Positions 45,521-56,638 of a stretch of DNA of 64,000 nucleotides are shown in pieces (the stretch's first letter is position 1; each line of letters starts with the position of its first letter). Source of the stretch: Streptomyces fragilis (lineage in GTDB: Bacteria > Actinomycetota > Actinomycetes > Streptomycetales > Streptomycetaceae); the NCBI RefSeq assembly GCF_003112515.1, contig NZ_BEVZ01000002.1:434001-498000 (forward strand), read 5' to 3'. The notes beneath the pieces were generated by a model. The model made no database searches and was not told where the DNA came from. It saw only the letters and a program-made list of their open reading frames with translations. The translations under genes were made by a program, and so were the position numbers.

Positions 45521-45870
45521 CAGGCCTCCTGGGTGGGGGGACGGAGCCGGCTCACGGGGGATGAAGCCGGGACGGAAGAACCGTGCTTGCTAGGTCACTG
45601 TCTGCTTCGGCACCGGACGGGTCCGCCTTTAGGGAACGATCACTATTTGGTGAGGGGAAATCGGGGCAATTCGGACGCGCGATCGATCATCCGAAGAACG
45701 GCGCGAGTCGAACCCTGTCGACGGACGGTCAGGCAAAGTCGGAAAGTGTCCGTATCGACAAAGCCGCAATCACAATGCGGCGAGGGCGGCGCGGGGGAGG
45801 CGCGGGGAGGCGCGGCGACGGCCCGGCGACGGTGACGATCACGGTGACGGCGTCGGGCCGCTCGGGAGGG
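45521..45870. other. 350-bp region upstream of whiI
   Basis: No gene recognised. It contains the whiI leader, the sigma-WhiG-like promoter (45604-45631), a relatively AT-rich stretch at 45590-45780, and the end of the DUF3000 gene. Confidence 0.5.
45604..45631 (-). promoter_or_regulatory. Sigma-WhiG-type promoter of whiI
   Basis: On the minus strand TAAA (45631-45628), 16-nt spacer, GCCGAAGC (45611-45604), compared with the consensus TAAA-N15/16-GCCGATAA: the -35 is perfect and the -10 matches in its first five bases. The predicted leader is about 75 nt. whiI is known to depend on sigma-WhiG. Confidence 0.7.
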
Positions 45871-46581
45871 TCAGCGCTGCGGACGGGGTCCGCGCCGCTG
45901 CGGCAGCGGGACCACGGGGGCGGCCGGCGCCGCGGACGGGCCCTCGCCCGCCGGCGGACCCACCGGGGGCAGGCCCGTGACCTGGGCCAGCAGGTCGCAC
46001 CAGGCCGCCAGGTGCCCTCCGGTGTCCGGGACGCCGCCCAGGCCCTCGTGCGGGGTCCAGGAGGCGCGGATCTCGATCTGTGAGGCGGCCGGCCGCTCCT
46101 CCAGGGCCCCGAAGTAGTGGGAGCTGGCCCGGGTGACGGTGCCGCCGGCCTCCTGGTAGCCCAGGCCCCGGGCGTCCATCGCGCCGGTCAGCCAGGACCA
46201 GGAGACCTCGGGGAGCAGCGGGTCGGCGGCCATCTCGGGCTCGTGCAGCTCCGCCCGGACGAGGGTGACCAGCCGGAAGGAGCCCCGCCAGGCCTCGTGC
46301 CCGTCGGGGTCGTGGAGCAGGATCAGGCGCCCGTCGGCCAGTTCGTCGCCGTCCTCGTCGAGCACCGCGGCCTCGAGGGCGTACGCGTAGGGCGCCAGCC
46401 GTCGTGGCGGCGTCACCGGCTCGAGTTCGATGCGCGGCCTCGGCCGCGCGGCCCGCAGCGCGTCGACGGCGGCCCGGAAGGGCAGTGGCGCAAAGGCGTC
46501 CGCATTCAGCTCCCGCTCCCCGTCCTTCCCGTCGCCCGCTCCGCCCGCACCGTCCGTCAGTCGTCCCTGAGCCGCAGCCAT
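45871..46581 (-). CDS. DUF3000 family protein
   Basis: 236 residues, ATG at 46581. It reads [60 protein letters not shown] and [31 protein letters not shown], the pattern of the actinobacterial DUF3000 family. Function unknown; it sits between whiI and hemE in many streptomycetes. The C-terminal 35 residues are Pro/Ala-rich. No obvious ribosome site; it may be translated from a short leader, divergent from hemE. Confidence 0.85.
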   Translation of the reverse strand: MAAAQGRLTDGAGGAGDGKDGERELNADAFAPLPFRAAVDALRAARPRPRIELEPVTPPRRLAPYAYALEAAVLDEDGDELADGRLILLHDPDGHEAWRGSFRLVTLVRAELHEPEMAADPLLPEVSWSWLTGAMDARGLGYQEAGGTVTRASSHYFGALEERPAASQIEIRASWTPHEGLGGVPDTGGHLAAWCDLLAQVTGLPPVGPPAGEGPSAAPAAPVVPLPQRRGPRPQR

Positions 46582-46854
46582 GCGCAGAAGATAAGGGGCG
46601 CGGGGCCCCCGCGGCGTGAAGGACACCCCAGCGCGGGCCCCCGGACGCATCGCGCTGCGCGAACAGCGACGAGGTTTGCCGACCGTCCTTCGCGATCACG
46701 CCTCGCCTCGGCGCCGTCCCGGCGTGTCGCACCCGCGTTGCAGCCGCCCCGCGCCGCCCCGCGGCCGGGAGGGCCGGCCGGTGCGGCAGGCCGCCTCGGG
46801 GCGGTATCGCGGAGTCGGGTCCGGCGGACAGGACGGGCATGGGAGACTTTCCGC

Positions 46855-47913
46855 GTGAGTGCCATGGACAAGCCCGAGAACCCCGCCGTCGCCGATTCCG
46901 CCTTCCTCAAGGCGTGCCGCCGAGAGCCGGTACCGCACACGCCGGTCTGGTTCATGCGACAGGCCGGGCGCTCGCTGCCCGAGTACCTGAAGGTGCGCGA
47001 GGGCATCCCGATGCTCGAGTCGTGCATGCGGCCGGAGCTGGTCACCGAGATCACCCTGCAGCCGGTCCGCCGGCACGGGGTCGACGCGGCCATCTACTTC
47101 AGCGACATCGTCGTCCCGCTCAAGGCCATCGGCCTCGACCTGGACATCAAGCCGGGCGTCGGCCCGGTGGTGGAGCAGCCGATCCGCTCCCGCGCCGACC
47201 TCGAGCGGCTGCGCGACCTGACCCCCGAGGACGTCTCCTACGTCACCGAGGCGATCCGGATGCTGACCGCCGAGCTCGGCTCCACGCCGCTGATCGGCTT
47301 CGCCGGCGCGCCGTTCACCCTGGCGAGCTACCTGGTCGAGGGCGGCCCCTCCAAGAACCACGAGCACACCAAGGCGCTCATGTACGGCGACCCGCAGCTG
47401 TGGGCCGACCTGCTGGACCGCCTGGCCGACATCACGGCCGCCTTCCTCAAGGTGCAGATCGAGGCCGGCGCCTCCGCCGTGCAGCTCTTCGACTCCTGGG
47501 TGGGCGCGCTGGCCCCGGCCGACTACCGCCGCTCGGTGCTGCCCGCCTCGCGCAAGGTGTTCGAGGCGGTCGCGCCCTACGACGTGCCGCGCATCCACTT
47601 CGGCGTCGGCACGGGCGAGCTGCTCGGCCTGATGGGCGAGGCCGGCGCGGACGTCGTCGGCGTCGACTGGCGGGTCCCGCTGGACGAGGCCGTGCGCCGC
47701 GTCGGTCCCGGCAAGGCGCTGCAGGGCAACCTGGACCCGGCCGTCCTCTTCTCCACCCGCGAGGCCGTGGAGTCGAAGGCGCGCGAGGTCCTGGACGCCG
47801 CCTCCGGCCTGGAGGGCCACATCTTCAACCTGGGCCACGGTGTGCTGCCCACCACGGACCCCGGCGCGCTGACCGCCCTCACCGAGTACGTCCACGAGCA
47901 GACGGCCCGCTGA
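46855..47913 (+). CDS. hemE: Uroporphyrinogen decarboxylase
   Basis: 352 residues; GTG at 46855 with GGGAGA 8 bases upstream (ATG at 46864 is an alternative). Signature [17 protein letters not shown], then [15 protein letters not shown] with the catalytic Asp and [14 protein letters not shown] near the C-terminus. Converts uroporphyrinogen III to coproporphyrinogen III in haem synthesis. A strong terminator follows. Confidence 0.97.
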   Translation: MSAMDKPENPAVADSAFLKACRREPVPHTPVWFMRQAGRSLPEYLKVREGIPMLESCMRPELVTEITLQPVRRHGVDAAIYFSDIVVPLKAIGLDLDIKPGVGPVVEQPIRSRADLERLRDLTPEDVSYVTEAIRMLTAELGSTPLIGFAGAPFTLASYLVEGGPSKNHEHTKALMYGDPQLWADLLDRLADITAAFLKVQIEAGASAVQLFDSWVGALAPADYRRSVLPASRKVFEAVAPYDVPRIHFGVGTGELLGLMGEAGADVVGVDWRVPLDEAVRRVGPGKALQGNLDPAVLFSTREAVESKAREVLDAASGLEGHIFNLGHGVLPTTDPGALTALTEYVHEQTAR

Positions 47914-47927
47914 GCCGATCACGTCAA

Positions 47928-47968
47928 GGGCGGCGCCCTTCCCGGGACCTCCGGGAGGGGCGCCGCCC
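47928..47968. terminator. Bidirectional terminator between hemE and the ROK gene
   Basis: A perfect 18-bp stem (47928-47945 with 47951-47968), 5-nt loop, in the convergent gap. Confidence 0.9.
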
Positions 47969-48029
47969 TCGTCGGTGCCGAGGGTCCGCCCGCCGTCGCG
48001 CGGGCCGGGTGCTCCCGCGCGGCCGTCGC

Positions 48030-49325
48030 TCAGCGCACCACCCGCTCGCGCAGCGCGCTGCGCCAGGCGGGGGCGGGACCGTCCTCCTCGGCGGCTGCGT
48101 TGTCGCGGTGGCCGCCCCGGCTGAGGAAGTCGGCCAGCGGAAGGGTCGCCGCGCCGACCGTGACGGCGTCGGGGCCCAGCCGCCCGAGCTCGATCCGCAC
48201 CCGGCCCGCCGGGTGGTGCAGCGAGTACGCCGTGGCGTGCCGGCGGACCGAGGGCAGGAACCGGGTGCCGAGCTGGAGTCCGGCCCAGCCGCCGATCAGG
48301 ATGCGCTCCGGCTGGAAGAGGTTGACCAGGTCGGACAGGCCTGCGCCCAGGTACTCGGCGGTCTCCTCCAGCACCTCCAGGGCAACCGGGTCGGGCGTGC
48401 CGTCGCGCTCCGGGTAGGCCGCCGCCAGCAGCGCGGTCAGCGCGCTCTCCTCGTCGGCGCCCGCGGGCGGCCGTCCGCCCGCCTCCTGCCAGCGGGCCAC
48501 CAGCGCCTCCGCGCCCGCGTAGGCCTCCAGGCAGCCGAGCGCCCCGCAGCGGCAGCGCCGCCCGCGCACCCGCACCGTCAGGTGGCCCCACTCCAGGGCA
48601 CGGCCGTGCTCCACGTCGTCGGCGACCAGGCAGGCGCCGACACCGGAGCCGAACAGCACCACGACCGCGTCGCCGGCGCCCCGGCCCGCGCCGAACCACA
48701 TCTCGGCCTGGCCCAGCGTCTTCGCGCCGTTGTCGATGAAGTACGGGACCCGCTCGGGGAGTCCGGCGCGCTCGCGCAGCAGCGCCTCCAGGGGGACGGC
48801 GTCCCAGCCGATGGTCTGGCCGTGCACCGTCGCGCCCCGCTCCGCGTCCCGGGCGACGATGCCGGGCACGCCGATGCCGACGCCCAGCAGCCGCTCCGGC
48901 GCCAGGCCCGCGGTGGCGAGCACCTCGGCGACCGAGTCGCGGATGTGGCCGGTGACCACCTCCACGTCGTAGCGCTGCGGCTCCAGCGGGCGCTCGGCGC
49001 GGGAGACCTCGGCGAGCGAGAGGTCGAACAGCTCGACGCGGACCCGGGTCTCGCCGACGTCCACACCGATCAGGTGGCCGCTCTCCGGCCGCACGCGCAG
49101 CAGCGTGCGCGGGCGGCCGCCGTCGGAGTCGACGCTGCCGGCCTCCTCCACCACGCCGTCGGCGATGAGTTCGGCGACCACGTTGCTGACCGAACCCGAG
49201 CTGAGTCCGGTGGCCGGACCGAGGTCGAAGCGGGTCAGCGGTCCGTCGAAGTACAACTGGCGCAGTACGGCCGCCCGGTTGCCCCGCCGCAGGTCACGCA
49301 CCGTGCGGCCGTTCCGCGCCTTCAT
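48030..49325 (-). CDS. ROK-family repressor of the adjacent sugar operon
   Basis: 431 residues, ATG at 49325. Winged helix (NRAAVLRQLYFDGPLTRFDLGPATGLSSGSVSNVVAELIADG), then ROK fold (GVDVGETRVRVELFDL; GVGIGVPGIVA; FIDNGAKTLGQAEMWFG) and zinc motif CRCGALGCLEA. It is divergent from a sugar-binding protein, two permeases and a GH1 enzyme. The 23-bp palindrome at 49399-49421 in the gap is its likely operator. A nearly identical site stands before the secreted protein at 56639-59191, so it probably controls both. Confidence 0.88.
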   Translation of the reverse strand: MKARNGRTVRDLRRGNRAAVLRQLYFDGPLTRFDLGPATGLSSGSVSNVVAELIADGVVEEAGSVDSDGGRPRTLLRVRPESGHLIGVDVGETRVRVELFDLSLAEVSRAERPLEPQRYDVEVVTGHIRDSVAEVLATAGLAPERLLGVGIGVPGIVARDAERGATVHGQTIGWDAVPLEALLRERAGLPERVPYFIDNGAKTLGQAEMWFGAGRGAGDAVVVLFGSGVGACLVADDVEHGRALEWGHLTVRVRGRRCRCGALGCLEAYAGAEALVARWQEAGGRPPAGADEESALTALLAAAYPERDGTPDPVALEVLEETAEYLGAGLSDLVNLFQPERILIGGWAGLQLGTRFLPSVRRHATAYSLHHPAGRVRIELGRLGPDAVTVGAATLPLADFLSRGGHRDNAAAEEDGPAPAWRSALRERVVR

Positions 49326-49398
49326 CCGGTTCCTTCCGTTTGTTTCCCCGCACGCAAGATACCTCTGCGCGACGGCTTGACGCGACCTTCTTACAGGT

Positions 49399-49421
49399 CT
49401 TAACTCACGCCCTGAATTAAG
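49399..49421. promoter_or_regulatory. ROK operator between the regulator and the sugar operon
   Basis: CTTAACTC-N7-GAATTAAG, arms of 8 bp with one mismatch. Read on the other strand it matches the site at 59275-59297 at about 20 of 23 positions. Confidence 0.75.
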
Positions 49422-49487
49422 TCATGACGTACGGAGGCCGTGTCAGGTCCTCCGTCCGTCGACCCCGGGGAAGGGACCCTCGTACTC

Positions 49488-50804
49488 ATGCGCAGAATCC
49501 GAGCCGCGGCCGCCGGTGCGGTCACCGTCTCCCTGCTGGCCGCCGTCTCCGCCTGCGGCGGCGGTTCGGCGTCCGGCGGCGGGTCCGGGGACTCGCCGAA
49601 GAAGCTCACCTACTGGGCCTCCAACCAGGGCCCCAGCGTCGAGGCGGACAAGAAGATCCTCTCCGCCGAGATCGCCAAGTTCGAGAAGGAGACGGGGATC
49701 GACGTCGAGCTCGAGGTCGTCCCGTGGAGCGACCTGCTCAACCGGATCCTCGCCGCCACCACCTCCGGCCAGGGCCCGGACGTGCTCAACATCGGCAACA
49801 CCTGGTCCGCCTCGCTCCAGGCGACCGGCGCGCTGCTGCCCTGGGACGACGCGAACTTCGAGAAGATCGGCGGACGCGACCGGTTCGTGGAGTCGGCCAT
49901 CGCCTCGGCCGGCGCGGAGGGCAAGGACCCGGCGGCCGTGCCGCTCTACTCCATGGCCTACACGCTGTACTGGAACAAGAAGATGTTCGCCGACGCGGGC
50001 ATCACGAAGCCGCCGGCCACCTGGGACGAGATGGCCGAGATCGGCAAGAAGATCAGCGGCGACGGCAAGTGGGCGCTCGGGGCGGAGGGATCCAACCTCT
50101 CCGAGAACATCCACCACGTCTTCACCTTCGGTCAGCAGCACGGAACGAACTTCTTCACCCCCGACGGCAAGCCCGACTTCACCTCCGACGCCGCCGTCGA
50201 CGCCGTCAAGAGCTACGTCGACCTGATGGCCGAGCACAAGATCATCGCGCCGGGCAACGCCGAGTACGCGCAGAACCAGTCTCTCCAGGACTTCGCCAAG
50301 AACAAGACGGCGATGGTCATGTGGCAGAACGCGCAGACCGCCTTCGCCTCCCACGGCATGAAGGACGACGACTGGGGCGTCGCCCCGATCCCCGTGCGGT
50401 CCGGCGACCCCGGCTCCGGCACCGGCGTCAACTCGATGGTGGCCGGCATCAACATGGCGGTCTTCAAGAACACCGACAACCTCGACGGCTCGCTGAAGTT
50501 CGTGAAGTTCATGACCAGCGACGCCGAGCAGAAGGCCCTGAACACCGCCTACGGCTCCATCCCGCCGGTCAAGGCCGCCCAGGAGGACCGCGCCTTCGAC
50601 AGCCCCGCCCTGCGCATCGTCCGCGACACCCTCGCCAACAGCGCCGCGCCGCTGCCGCAGGTTCCCGCGGAGTCGCAGTTCGAGACGGCCGTCGGCACGG
50701 CCGTCAAGGAGCTCTTCGCCGAGGCCGCCGCCGGCAAGCCGGTCTCCAAGGACCTCGTCCGGGAGAAGCTCGCCAAGGCCCAGCAGCAGATGCCGCAGGG
50801 GTGA
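49488..50804 (+). CDS. Sugar ABC transporter substrate-binding lipoprotein
   Basis: 438 residues, ATG at 49488. Signal peptide with lipobox AAVSACGGG, then an extracellular sugar-binding domain: KLTYWASNQGPSVEADKKIL, DVELEVVPWSDLLNRILAATTSGQGPDVLNIGNTWSASL and PPATWDEMAEIGKKISGDGKW. Conserved promoter and operator region lies upstream. With the GH1 beta-glucosidase downstream, the likely ligand is a beta-linked gluco-oligosaccharide. Like other Streptomyces sugar importers, the operon has no ATPase gene. Confidence 0.88.
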   Translation: MRRIRAAAAGAVTVSLLAAVSACGGGSASGGGSGDSPKKLTYWASNQGPSVEADKKILSAEIAKFEKETGIDVELEVVPWSDLLNRILAATTSGQGPDVLNIGNTWSASLQATGALLPWDDANFEKIGGRDRFVESAIASAGAEGKDPAAVPLYSMAYTLYWNKKMFADAGITKPPATWDEMAEIGKKISGDGKWALGAEGSNLSENIHHVFTFGQQHGTNFFTPDGKPDFTSDAAVDAVKSYVDLMAEHKIIAPGNAEYAQNQSLQDFAKNKTAMVMWQNAQTAFASHGMKDDDWGVAPIPVRSGDPGSGTGVNSMVAGINMAVFKNTDNLDGSLKFVKFMTSDAEQKALNTAYGSIPPVKAAQEDRAFDSPALRIVRDTLANSAAPLPQVPAESQFETAVGTAVKELFAEAAAGKPVSKDLVREKLAKAQQQMPQG

Positions 50805-50812
50805 CCTCTTCC

Positions 50813-51796
50813 ATGACCGCCACACTCGCTCCCCCGCAGGGGAAGCGGGCGGCCCCCGGGGCGGCGCGCACACCGCGCCGCCCCGGACGGCTGCGCCGCG
50901 CCTGGCTGCCCTACCTGCTGCTCGTCCCCGCGCTGGCCCTCGAACTGCTGGTCCACCTGGTGCCGATGGTCTACGGACTGCTGATGAGCTTCAAGGAGCT
51001 CACGCAGTTCTACATCCGCGACTGGACCACCGCGCCCTGGAAGGGCCTGGACAACTACCGCGTCGCCGTCGACTTCGACACCCCCGTCGGCGCCGCGCTG
51101 CTCCACTCCTTCTGGGTCACCTGCCTGTTCACCGCGCTGTCGGTCGGCCTGTGCTGGCTGCTGGGCACCACCACCGCCGTGTACCTGCAGGAGTCCTTCC
51201 GCGGCCGCGGCCTGCTGCGCGGCCTCTTCCTGATCCCGTACGCGCTGCCCATGTACGCCGCCGTGATCACCTGGACGTTCATGTTCCAGCGGGACAACGG
51301 CCTGGTGAACCACGTCCTCGTCGACCAGCTCGGCCTGTTCGACGAACCGCCGTTCTGGCTGCTCGGCGACAACAGCTTCTGGGCCCTGCTGGTCGTCTCG
51401 GTGTGGAAGGGCTGGCCGTTCGCCTTCCTGATCGTGATGGCCGGCCTGCAGACCGTCCCGCGCGAGCTCTACGAGGCCGCCGCCCTCGACGGCGCCGGCC
51501 GCTGGCAGCAGCTGCGCCGGATCACCCTGCCCTCGCTCAGCTCCGTCAACCAGGTGCTCGTCCTGGTGCTCTTCCTGTGGACCTTCAACGACTTCAACAC
51601 GCCGTTCGTCCTCTTCGGGAAGTCCGCGCCGCAGGCCGCCGACCTGGTCTCCATCCACATCTACCAGGCGTCCTTCGTCACCTGGAACTTCGGCACCGGC
51701 TCGGCCATGTCCGTCCTGCTGCTGCTCTTCCTGCTCGTGGTGACCGCCGTGTACCTGCTGATCACCTCACGCGGACGGAGGAGTGCCGGTGCCTAG
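50813..51796 (+). CDS. Sugar ABC transporter permease (MalF type)
   Basis: 327 residues. ATG at 50813 is taken as start; GTG at 50801, overlapping the preceding stop, is possible. Six membrane segments, coupling motif EAAALDGAGRWQQLRRITLPSL. Partner of the next permease. Confidence 0.87.
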   Translation: MTATLAPPQGKRAAPGAARTPRRPGRLRRAWLPYLLLVPALALELLVHLVPMVYGLLMSFKELTQFYIRDWTTAPWKGLDNYRVAVDFDTPVGAALLHSFWVTCLFTALSVGLCWLLGTTTAVYLQESFRGRGLLRGLFLIPYALPMYAAVITWTFMFQRDNGLVNHVLVDQLGLFDEPPFWLLGDNSFWALLVVSVWKGWPFAFLIVMAGLQTVPRELYEAAALDGAGRWQQLRRITLPSLSSVNQVLVLVLFLWTFNDFNTPFVLFGKSAPQAADLVSIHIYQASFVTWNFGTGSAMSVLLLLFLLVVTAVYLLITSRGRRSAGA

Positions 51797-52652
51797 CGCC
51801 CCGCGGTCCCCGATGGCCGCGCCCCGCTCCTTCGTCTGGTCGCGGCGCGTGTTCCTCACCCTGCTCACCGTCTTCGTGGCGGTGCCGGTGTACGTGATGC
51901 TCTCCAGCTCGCTCAAGCCGCTGCAGGACGTCTCCGGCGAGTTCCGGTGGCTGCCCGGCGACCTGACCCTGAGCCCGTACGTCGACATCTGGTCGACCGT
52001 GCCGCTGGGCCGCTACTTCGTCAACTCGCTGATCGTGGCCGGAGCGGCGACCGTCTGCTCGGTGGTGATCGCGGTGTTCGCCGCCTACGCGGTGAGCCGG
52101 TACGAGTTCCGCGGCAAGCGGGTCTTCACCGTCACCGTGCTGTCGACGCAGATGTTCCCCGGCATCCTCTTCCTGCTGCCGCTGTTCCTCCTCTACGTCA
52201 ACATCGGCAACGCGACCGGCGTCGCGCTCTTCGGCTCCCGCGGCGGCCTGATCCTCACCTACCTCACCTTCTCGCTGCCGTTCTCCATCTGGATGCTGAT
52301 CGGCTACTTCGCCTCCGTGCCCAGGGAGCTGGACGAGGCGGCGCTGGTCGACGGCTGCGGGCCGCTGGGCGCGCTGCTGCGGGTCGTGGTGCCGGCCGCG
52401 GTGCCGGGGATCGTCGCGGTCACCGTCTACGCGTTCATGACCGCCTGGAGCGAGGTGCTCTTCGCCTCCGTGATGACCAACGACACCACCCGCACCCTCG
52501 CGGTCGGCCTGCAGGCCTACTCCACCCAGAACGAGGTCTACTGGAACCAGATCATGGCCGCCTCCCTGGTGGTGAGCGTGCCGGTGGTCGCGGGCTTCCT
52601 GCTCCTCCAGCGCTACCTGGTGGCCGGCCTGACCGCCGGCGCCGTCAAGTGA
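51789..52652 (+). CDS. Sugar ABC transporter permease (MalG type)
   Basis: 287 residues. GTG at 51789 has GGAGGA 6 bases upstream; GTG at 51783 is in frame but lies next to that site. Six membrane segments; coupling motif [25 protein letters not shown]. Overlaps the previous gene by 8 bp. Confidence 0.87.
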   Translation: MPSAPRSPMAAPRSFVWSRRVFLTLLTVFVAVPVYVMLSSSLKPLQDVSGEFRWLPGDLTLSPYVDIWSTVPLGRYFVNSLIVAGAATVCSVVIAVFAAYAVSRYEFRGKRVFTVTVLSTQMFPGILFLLPLFLLYVNIGNATGVALFGSRGGLILTYLTFSLPFSIWMLIGYFASVPRELDEAALVDGCGPLGALLRVVVPAAVPGIVAVTVYAFMTAWSEVLFASVMTNDTTRTLAVGLQAYSTQNEVYWNQIMAASLVVSVPVVAGFLLLQRYLVAGLTAGAVK

Positions 52653-52732
52653 CGGGCCCGGCCCCCCTCCGTGCCCGTGTACCGCGGCGCCCGCGTGCCG
52701 CTGCTCCTCGTTACGTCCGAAAGGGAAACCTC

Positions 52733-54086
<1,354 letters not shown>

Positions 54087-54097
<11 letters not shown>

Positions 54098-55001
54098 CGG
54101 CCCCCGCCCTGCCCGGGGCCCCGGCGCCCTCCACCTCCGGCGCCGGGGCCCGCATGCCCGCGAGCACGCCCACCGCGACGATCAGGGCGCCCACGACGTC
54201 CGCGGGGCCCACCTCGCCGAGTCCCAGCGCGACGGTGGTGAGCAGCGCGCCCACCGGGACGAGCCCGGCGAACAGCCCGGCACGGTCGGCGCCCAGCCGG
54301 CGCAGCGCGTCGTACCAGAGGAAGAACGCGGTGGCGGTGACGAGCACCCCGAGGTAGCCGAAGGCGGCGGCCTCGGAGGGCGTCGGCAGGCGCAGCGCGC
54401 CCGGGCCCTCCAGCACCGTGCTCGCGACGAGCAGCATGGGCACCGAGAGCGCCGCCGGGTAGGCGGCGACCCTCAGCGGGCCGATCCGGGGGAGCAGCGG
54501 GAGGGCGAGCAGCGAGAAGGCGACCTCTCCGGCGAGCGCGCCCAGCGACAGCAGCACACCGCGCGGGGAGCCGCCGCCGAGCCCGGCGGCGACGGCCGCG
54601 CCCAGGGTGACGACGGCCGCCGCGCCGACGGTACGGGCCGCCGGCCGCTGACCCCGGGCCGGCGGCCCGGTGAGGGCGAGGACCACGGGGATCGCGCCGA
54701 CCACCGTGCCGATCATCGCGGGACTCGCGTGCCGGGTGGCCTCGACCAGGAAGACGTTGAAGCCCGCCAGGCCGGTGGCGGCCAGCGCCGCCAGCAGCAG
54801 GACGTCACGGGGGGTGAGCCGCACGCGCGGCAGGCGCCGGTGACGCACCACGACCAGCAGGATCGCGGCCGCGAGCGCGTAGCGCAGCGCCTGACCCGCG
54901 AGGACGGGGTAGTCGGCGACGGTCGCGGAGACGGCGGCCGAGGTGCCGACCAGCAGCATCGCGGCGGCGGCGCCGGTGGCCGCGGAGGCCGGGGAACTCA
55001 C
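54087..55001 (-). CDS. EamA/DMT-family exporter
   Basis: 304 residues, GTG at 55001, overlapping the SDR stop by 4 bp. Ten hydrophobic segments in two EamA repeats ([23 protein letters not shown] in the first; [38 protein letters not shown] in the second). Metabolite or drug exporter of unknown substrate, cotranscribed with the SDR. Confidence 0.88.
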
Positions 55002-55816
55002 GCCGCGTGCTCCTTCACCGGCCGGGCGGAAGCCGGAGGGGCGAGGACCTTACGGGTGACGCGCTCGGCGACGGCCGCGACCAGGGTGCGCGGGCGGCGC
55101 GGCAGCAGGTGCGCCTGCAGAGCGTTGCCGAGCCCGGGGGTGACGTACCCGCGGTCCCGGTCGAGGGCGCGCAGAGCGGCGCGCACGACCGGCTCCGGCG
55201 TGCTCATCGAGCCGTTGACCGCCGCGTCGCGGGTGCCGATGACGTCGAAGAAGGCCGTGTCGACCGGCCCGGGGCACAGGGTGAGCACGCGGATGCCGCG
55301 CCCGCGGCACTCCTCGCGCAGGGCGAGCCCGAAGTTCAGCACGAACGCCTTGGCCGCGCCGTAGACGGCGAAGTACGGGGCGGGCTGGAAACCCGCCGTG
55401 GAGGCGACGTTGACGACCGCGCCCGTGCCGCGCTCCAGCATCCCCGGGAGCAGCGCGTGGGTGAGGCCCACGAGAGCGACGACGTTCACCATGAGCTGCT
55501 CGTGGTCGCGTTCGCCGGGGATGTCCTCGAAGCGGCCGCAGGTGCCGAAGCCGGCGTTGTTGACCAGCAGGTCCACCTCCACGCCGCGTAAGGCCAGCCG
55601 GTCGGCCACACGACGGGCGGCGCCGGGCTCGGCGAGGTCCTGGACCAGGACGTGGGCCGTGATGCCGTGCTTCGCGGACAGGCGCTCGGCGAGGGCGGTG
55701 AGCTTGTCCTCGGACCGTGCGACGAGCACCAGATCGTGTCCGCAGGCGGCCAGTTGGGCGGCGAACTCGGCGCCCAGCCCGGACGAGGCGCCGGTGACGA
55801 GAGCTGCGGTGTGCAT
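54998..55816 (-). CDS. Short-chain dehydrogenase/reductase
   Basis: 272 residues, ATG at 55816. Classical SDR: TGASSGLGAEFA (cofactor loop), LLVNNAGFGTCG, NVASTAGFQPAPYFAVYGAAKAF (Ser and YxxxK). NADP preference is likely from the Arg in VARSEDK. Substrate unknown. Divergent from a TetR gene, with a palindrome between them, so likely repressed by it. Confidence 0.92.
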   Translation of the reverse strand: MHTAALVTGASSGLGAEFAAQLAACGHDLVLVARSEDKLTALAERLSAKHGITAHVLVQDLAEPGAARRVADRLALRGVEVDLLVNNAGFGTCGRFEDIPGERDHEQLMVNVVALVGLTHALLPGMLERGTGAVVNVASTAGFQPAPYFAVYGAAKAFVLNFGLALREECRGRGIRVLTLCPGPVDTAFFDVIGTRDAAVNGSMSTPEPVVRAALRALDRDRGYVTPGLGNALQAHLLPRRPRTLVAAVAERVTRKVLAPPASARPVKEHAA

Positions 55817-55885
55817 GGAGAACTCCTCCGCTCAATCGGTCGATGAGACAGGACGGTACACGTTTTCCAGCTATCTGCAACAGCG

Positions 55886-55899
55886 TTGATGCATATCAA
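55886..55899. promoter_or_regulatory. Palindrome TTGAT-GCAT-ATCAA between SDR and TetR genes
   Basis: A perfect 5-bp-arm inverted repeat in the 140-bp divergent gap, within a wider symmetric stretch (CTGCAACAG on the left, CTGCTGCAG on the right). Candidate TetR operator. Confidence 0.55.
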
Positions 55900-55956
55900 G
55901 CTCATCTGCTGCAGCGGTGTATCGTTTCGCGGGTCGATCGAAGGAGTGGAAGACCC

Positions 55957-56541
55957 ATGGGCGAGTCGTCGGCGCGACCGTTGCGGGCGGACGCGGAGCG
56001 CAGCGTGCGCGCGATCCTGGAGGCGGCGGAGCGGGTTCTCTCCGAGGATCCCGGCGCGTCGATGGAGCAGATCGCGGCCGCCGCGGGGGTGGCCAGGACC
56101 ACGATCCACCGCCGCTTCGCCCACCGGCAGGCGCTCGTCGACGCGTTGGCCCTGTCCGCGGCCCGCCGGCTCGCACAGGCCGTGGACGACGGCCGGCCGG
56201 ACACCGCCCCTCCCTCGGTGGCACTGCACCGGATCACGGCCAACGTGCTCGAGGTGAAGGGGGCCTGGACGTTCGCCCTGGGGGTGCCCACCGCACCCGG
56301 CAGTGAAGCGGCGGCCATCCACCAGGAGATGGCCGGGCACTGCCTCACCGTCCTGGAGCGGGCCCGGGCCGAAGGACTCATCGACGCGTCGGCCGACCTC
56401 CACTGGGTGCGGCGCGTGTACTACGCGCTGCTCGGTGAGTCGCTGCACGGGGACGCGGACGACACCGGCGTCGACACCGACACCCTCGCCGCCCGCGTCG
56501 TCGACACGCTCCTGCACGGCGCCGGCCCGCGGCGGGCGTGA
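55957..56541 (+). CDS. TetR-family regulator of the SDR-exporter pair
   Basis: 194 residues; ATG at 55957 with AAGGAG 10 bases upstream. N-terminal helix-turn-helix (VRAILEAAERVLSEDPGASMEQIAAAAGVARTTIHRRFAHRQALVDAL) and an all-helical ligand domain. Divergent from the SDR-EamA pair, so likely their local repressor. Confidence 0.9.
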   Translation: MGESSARPLRADAERSVRAILEAAERVLSEDPGASMEQIAAAAGVARTTIHRRFAHRQALVDALALSAARRLAQAVDDGRPDTAPPSVALHRITANVLEVKGAWTFALGVPTAPGSEAAAIHQEMAGHCLTVLERARAEGLIDASADLHWVRRVYYALLGESLHGDADDTGVDTDTLAARVVDTLLHGAGPRRA

Positions 56542-56562
56542 CAAGGGCCCGGCGGGCAGGGA

Positions 56563-56593
56563 AAGGCCCCCCCGGCCGGAGCCGAGGGGCCTT
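56563..56593. terminator. Convergent terminator
   Basis: AAGGCCCC (56563-56570) pairs with GGGGCCTT (56586-56593) between the TetR gene and the convergent F5/8 protein gene. Confidence 0.65.
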
Positions 56594-56638
56594 CGGCGAC
56601 CGCCGCACGCCCGTGGGCGCCCGGCGGTCGTCACCGCG

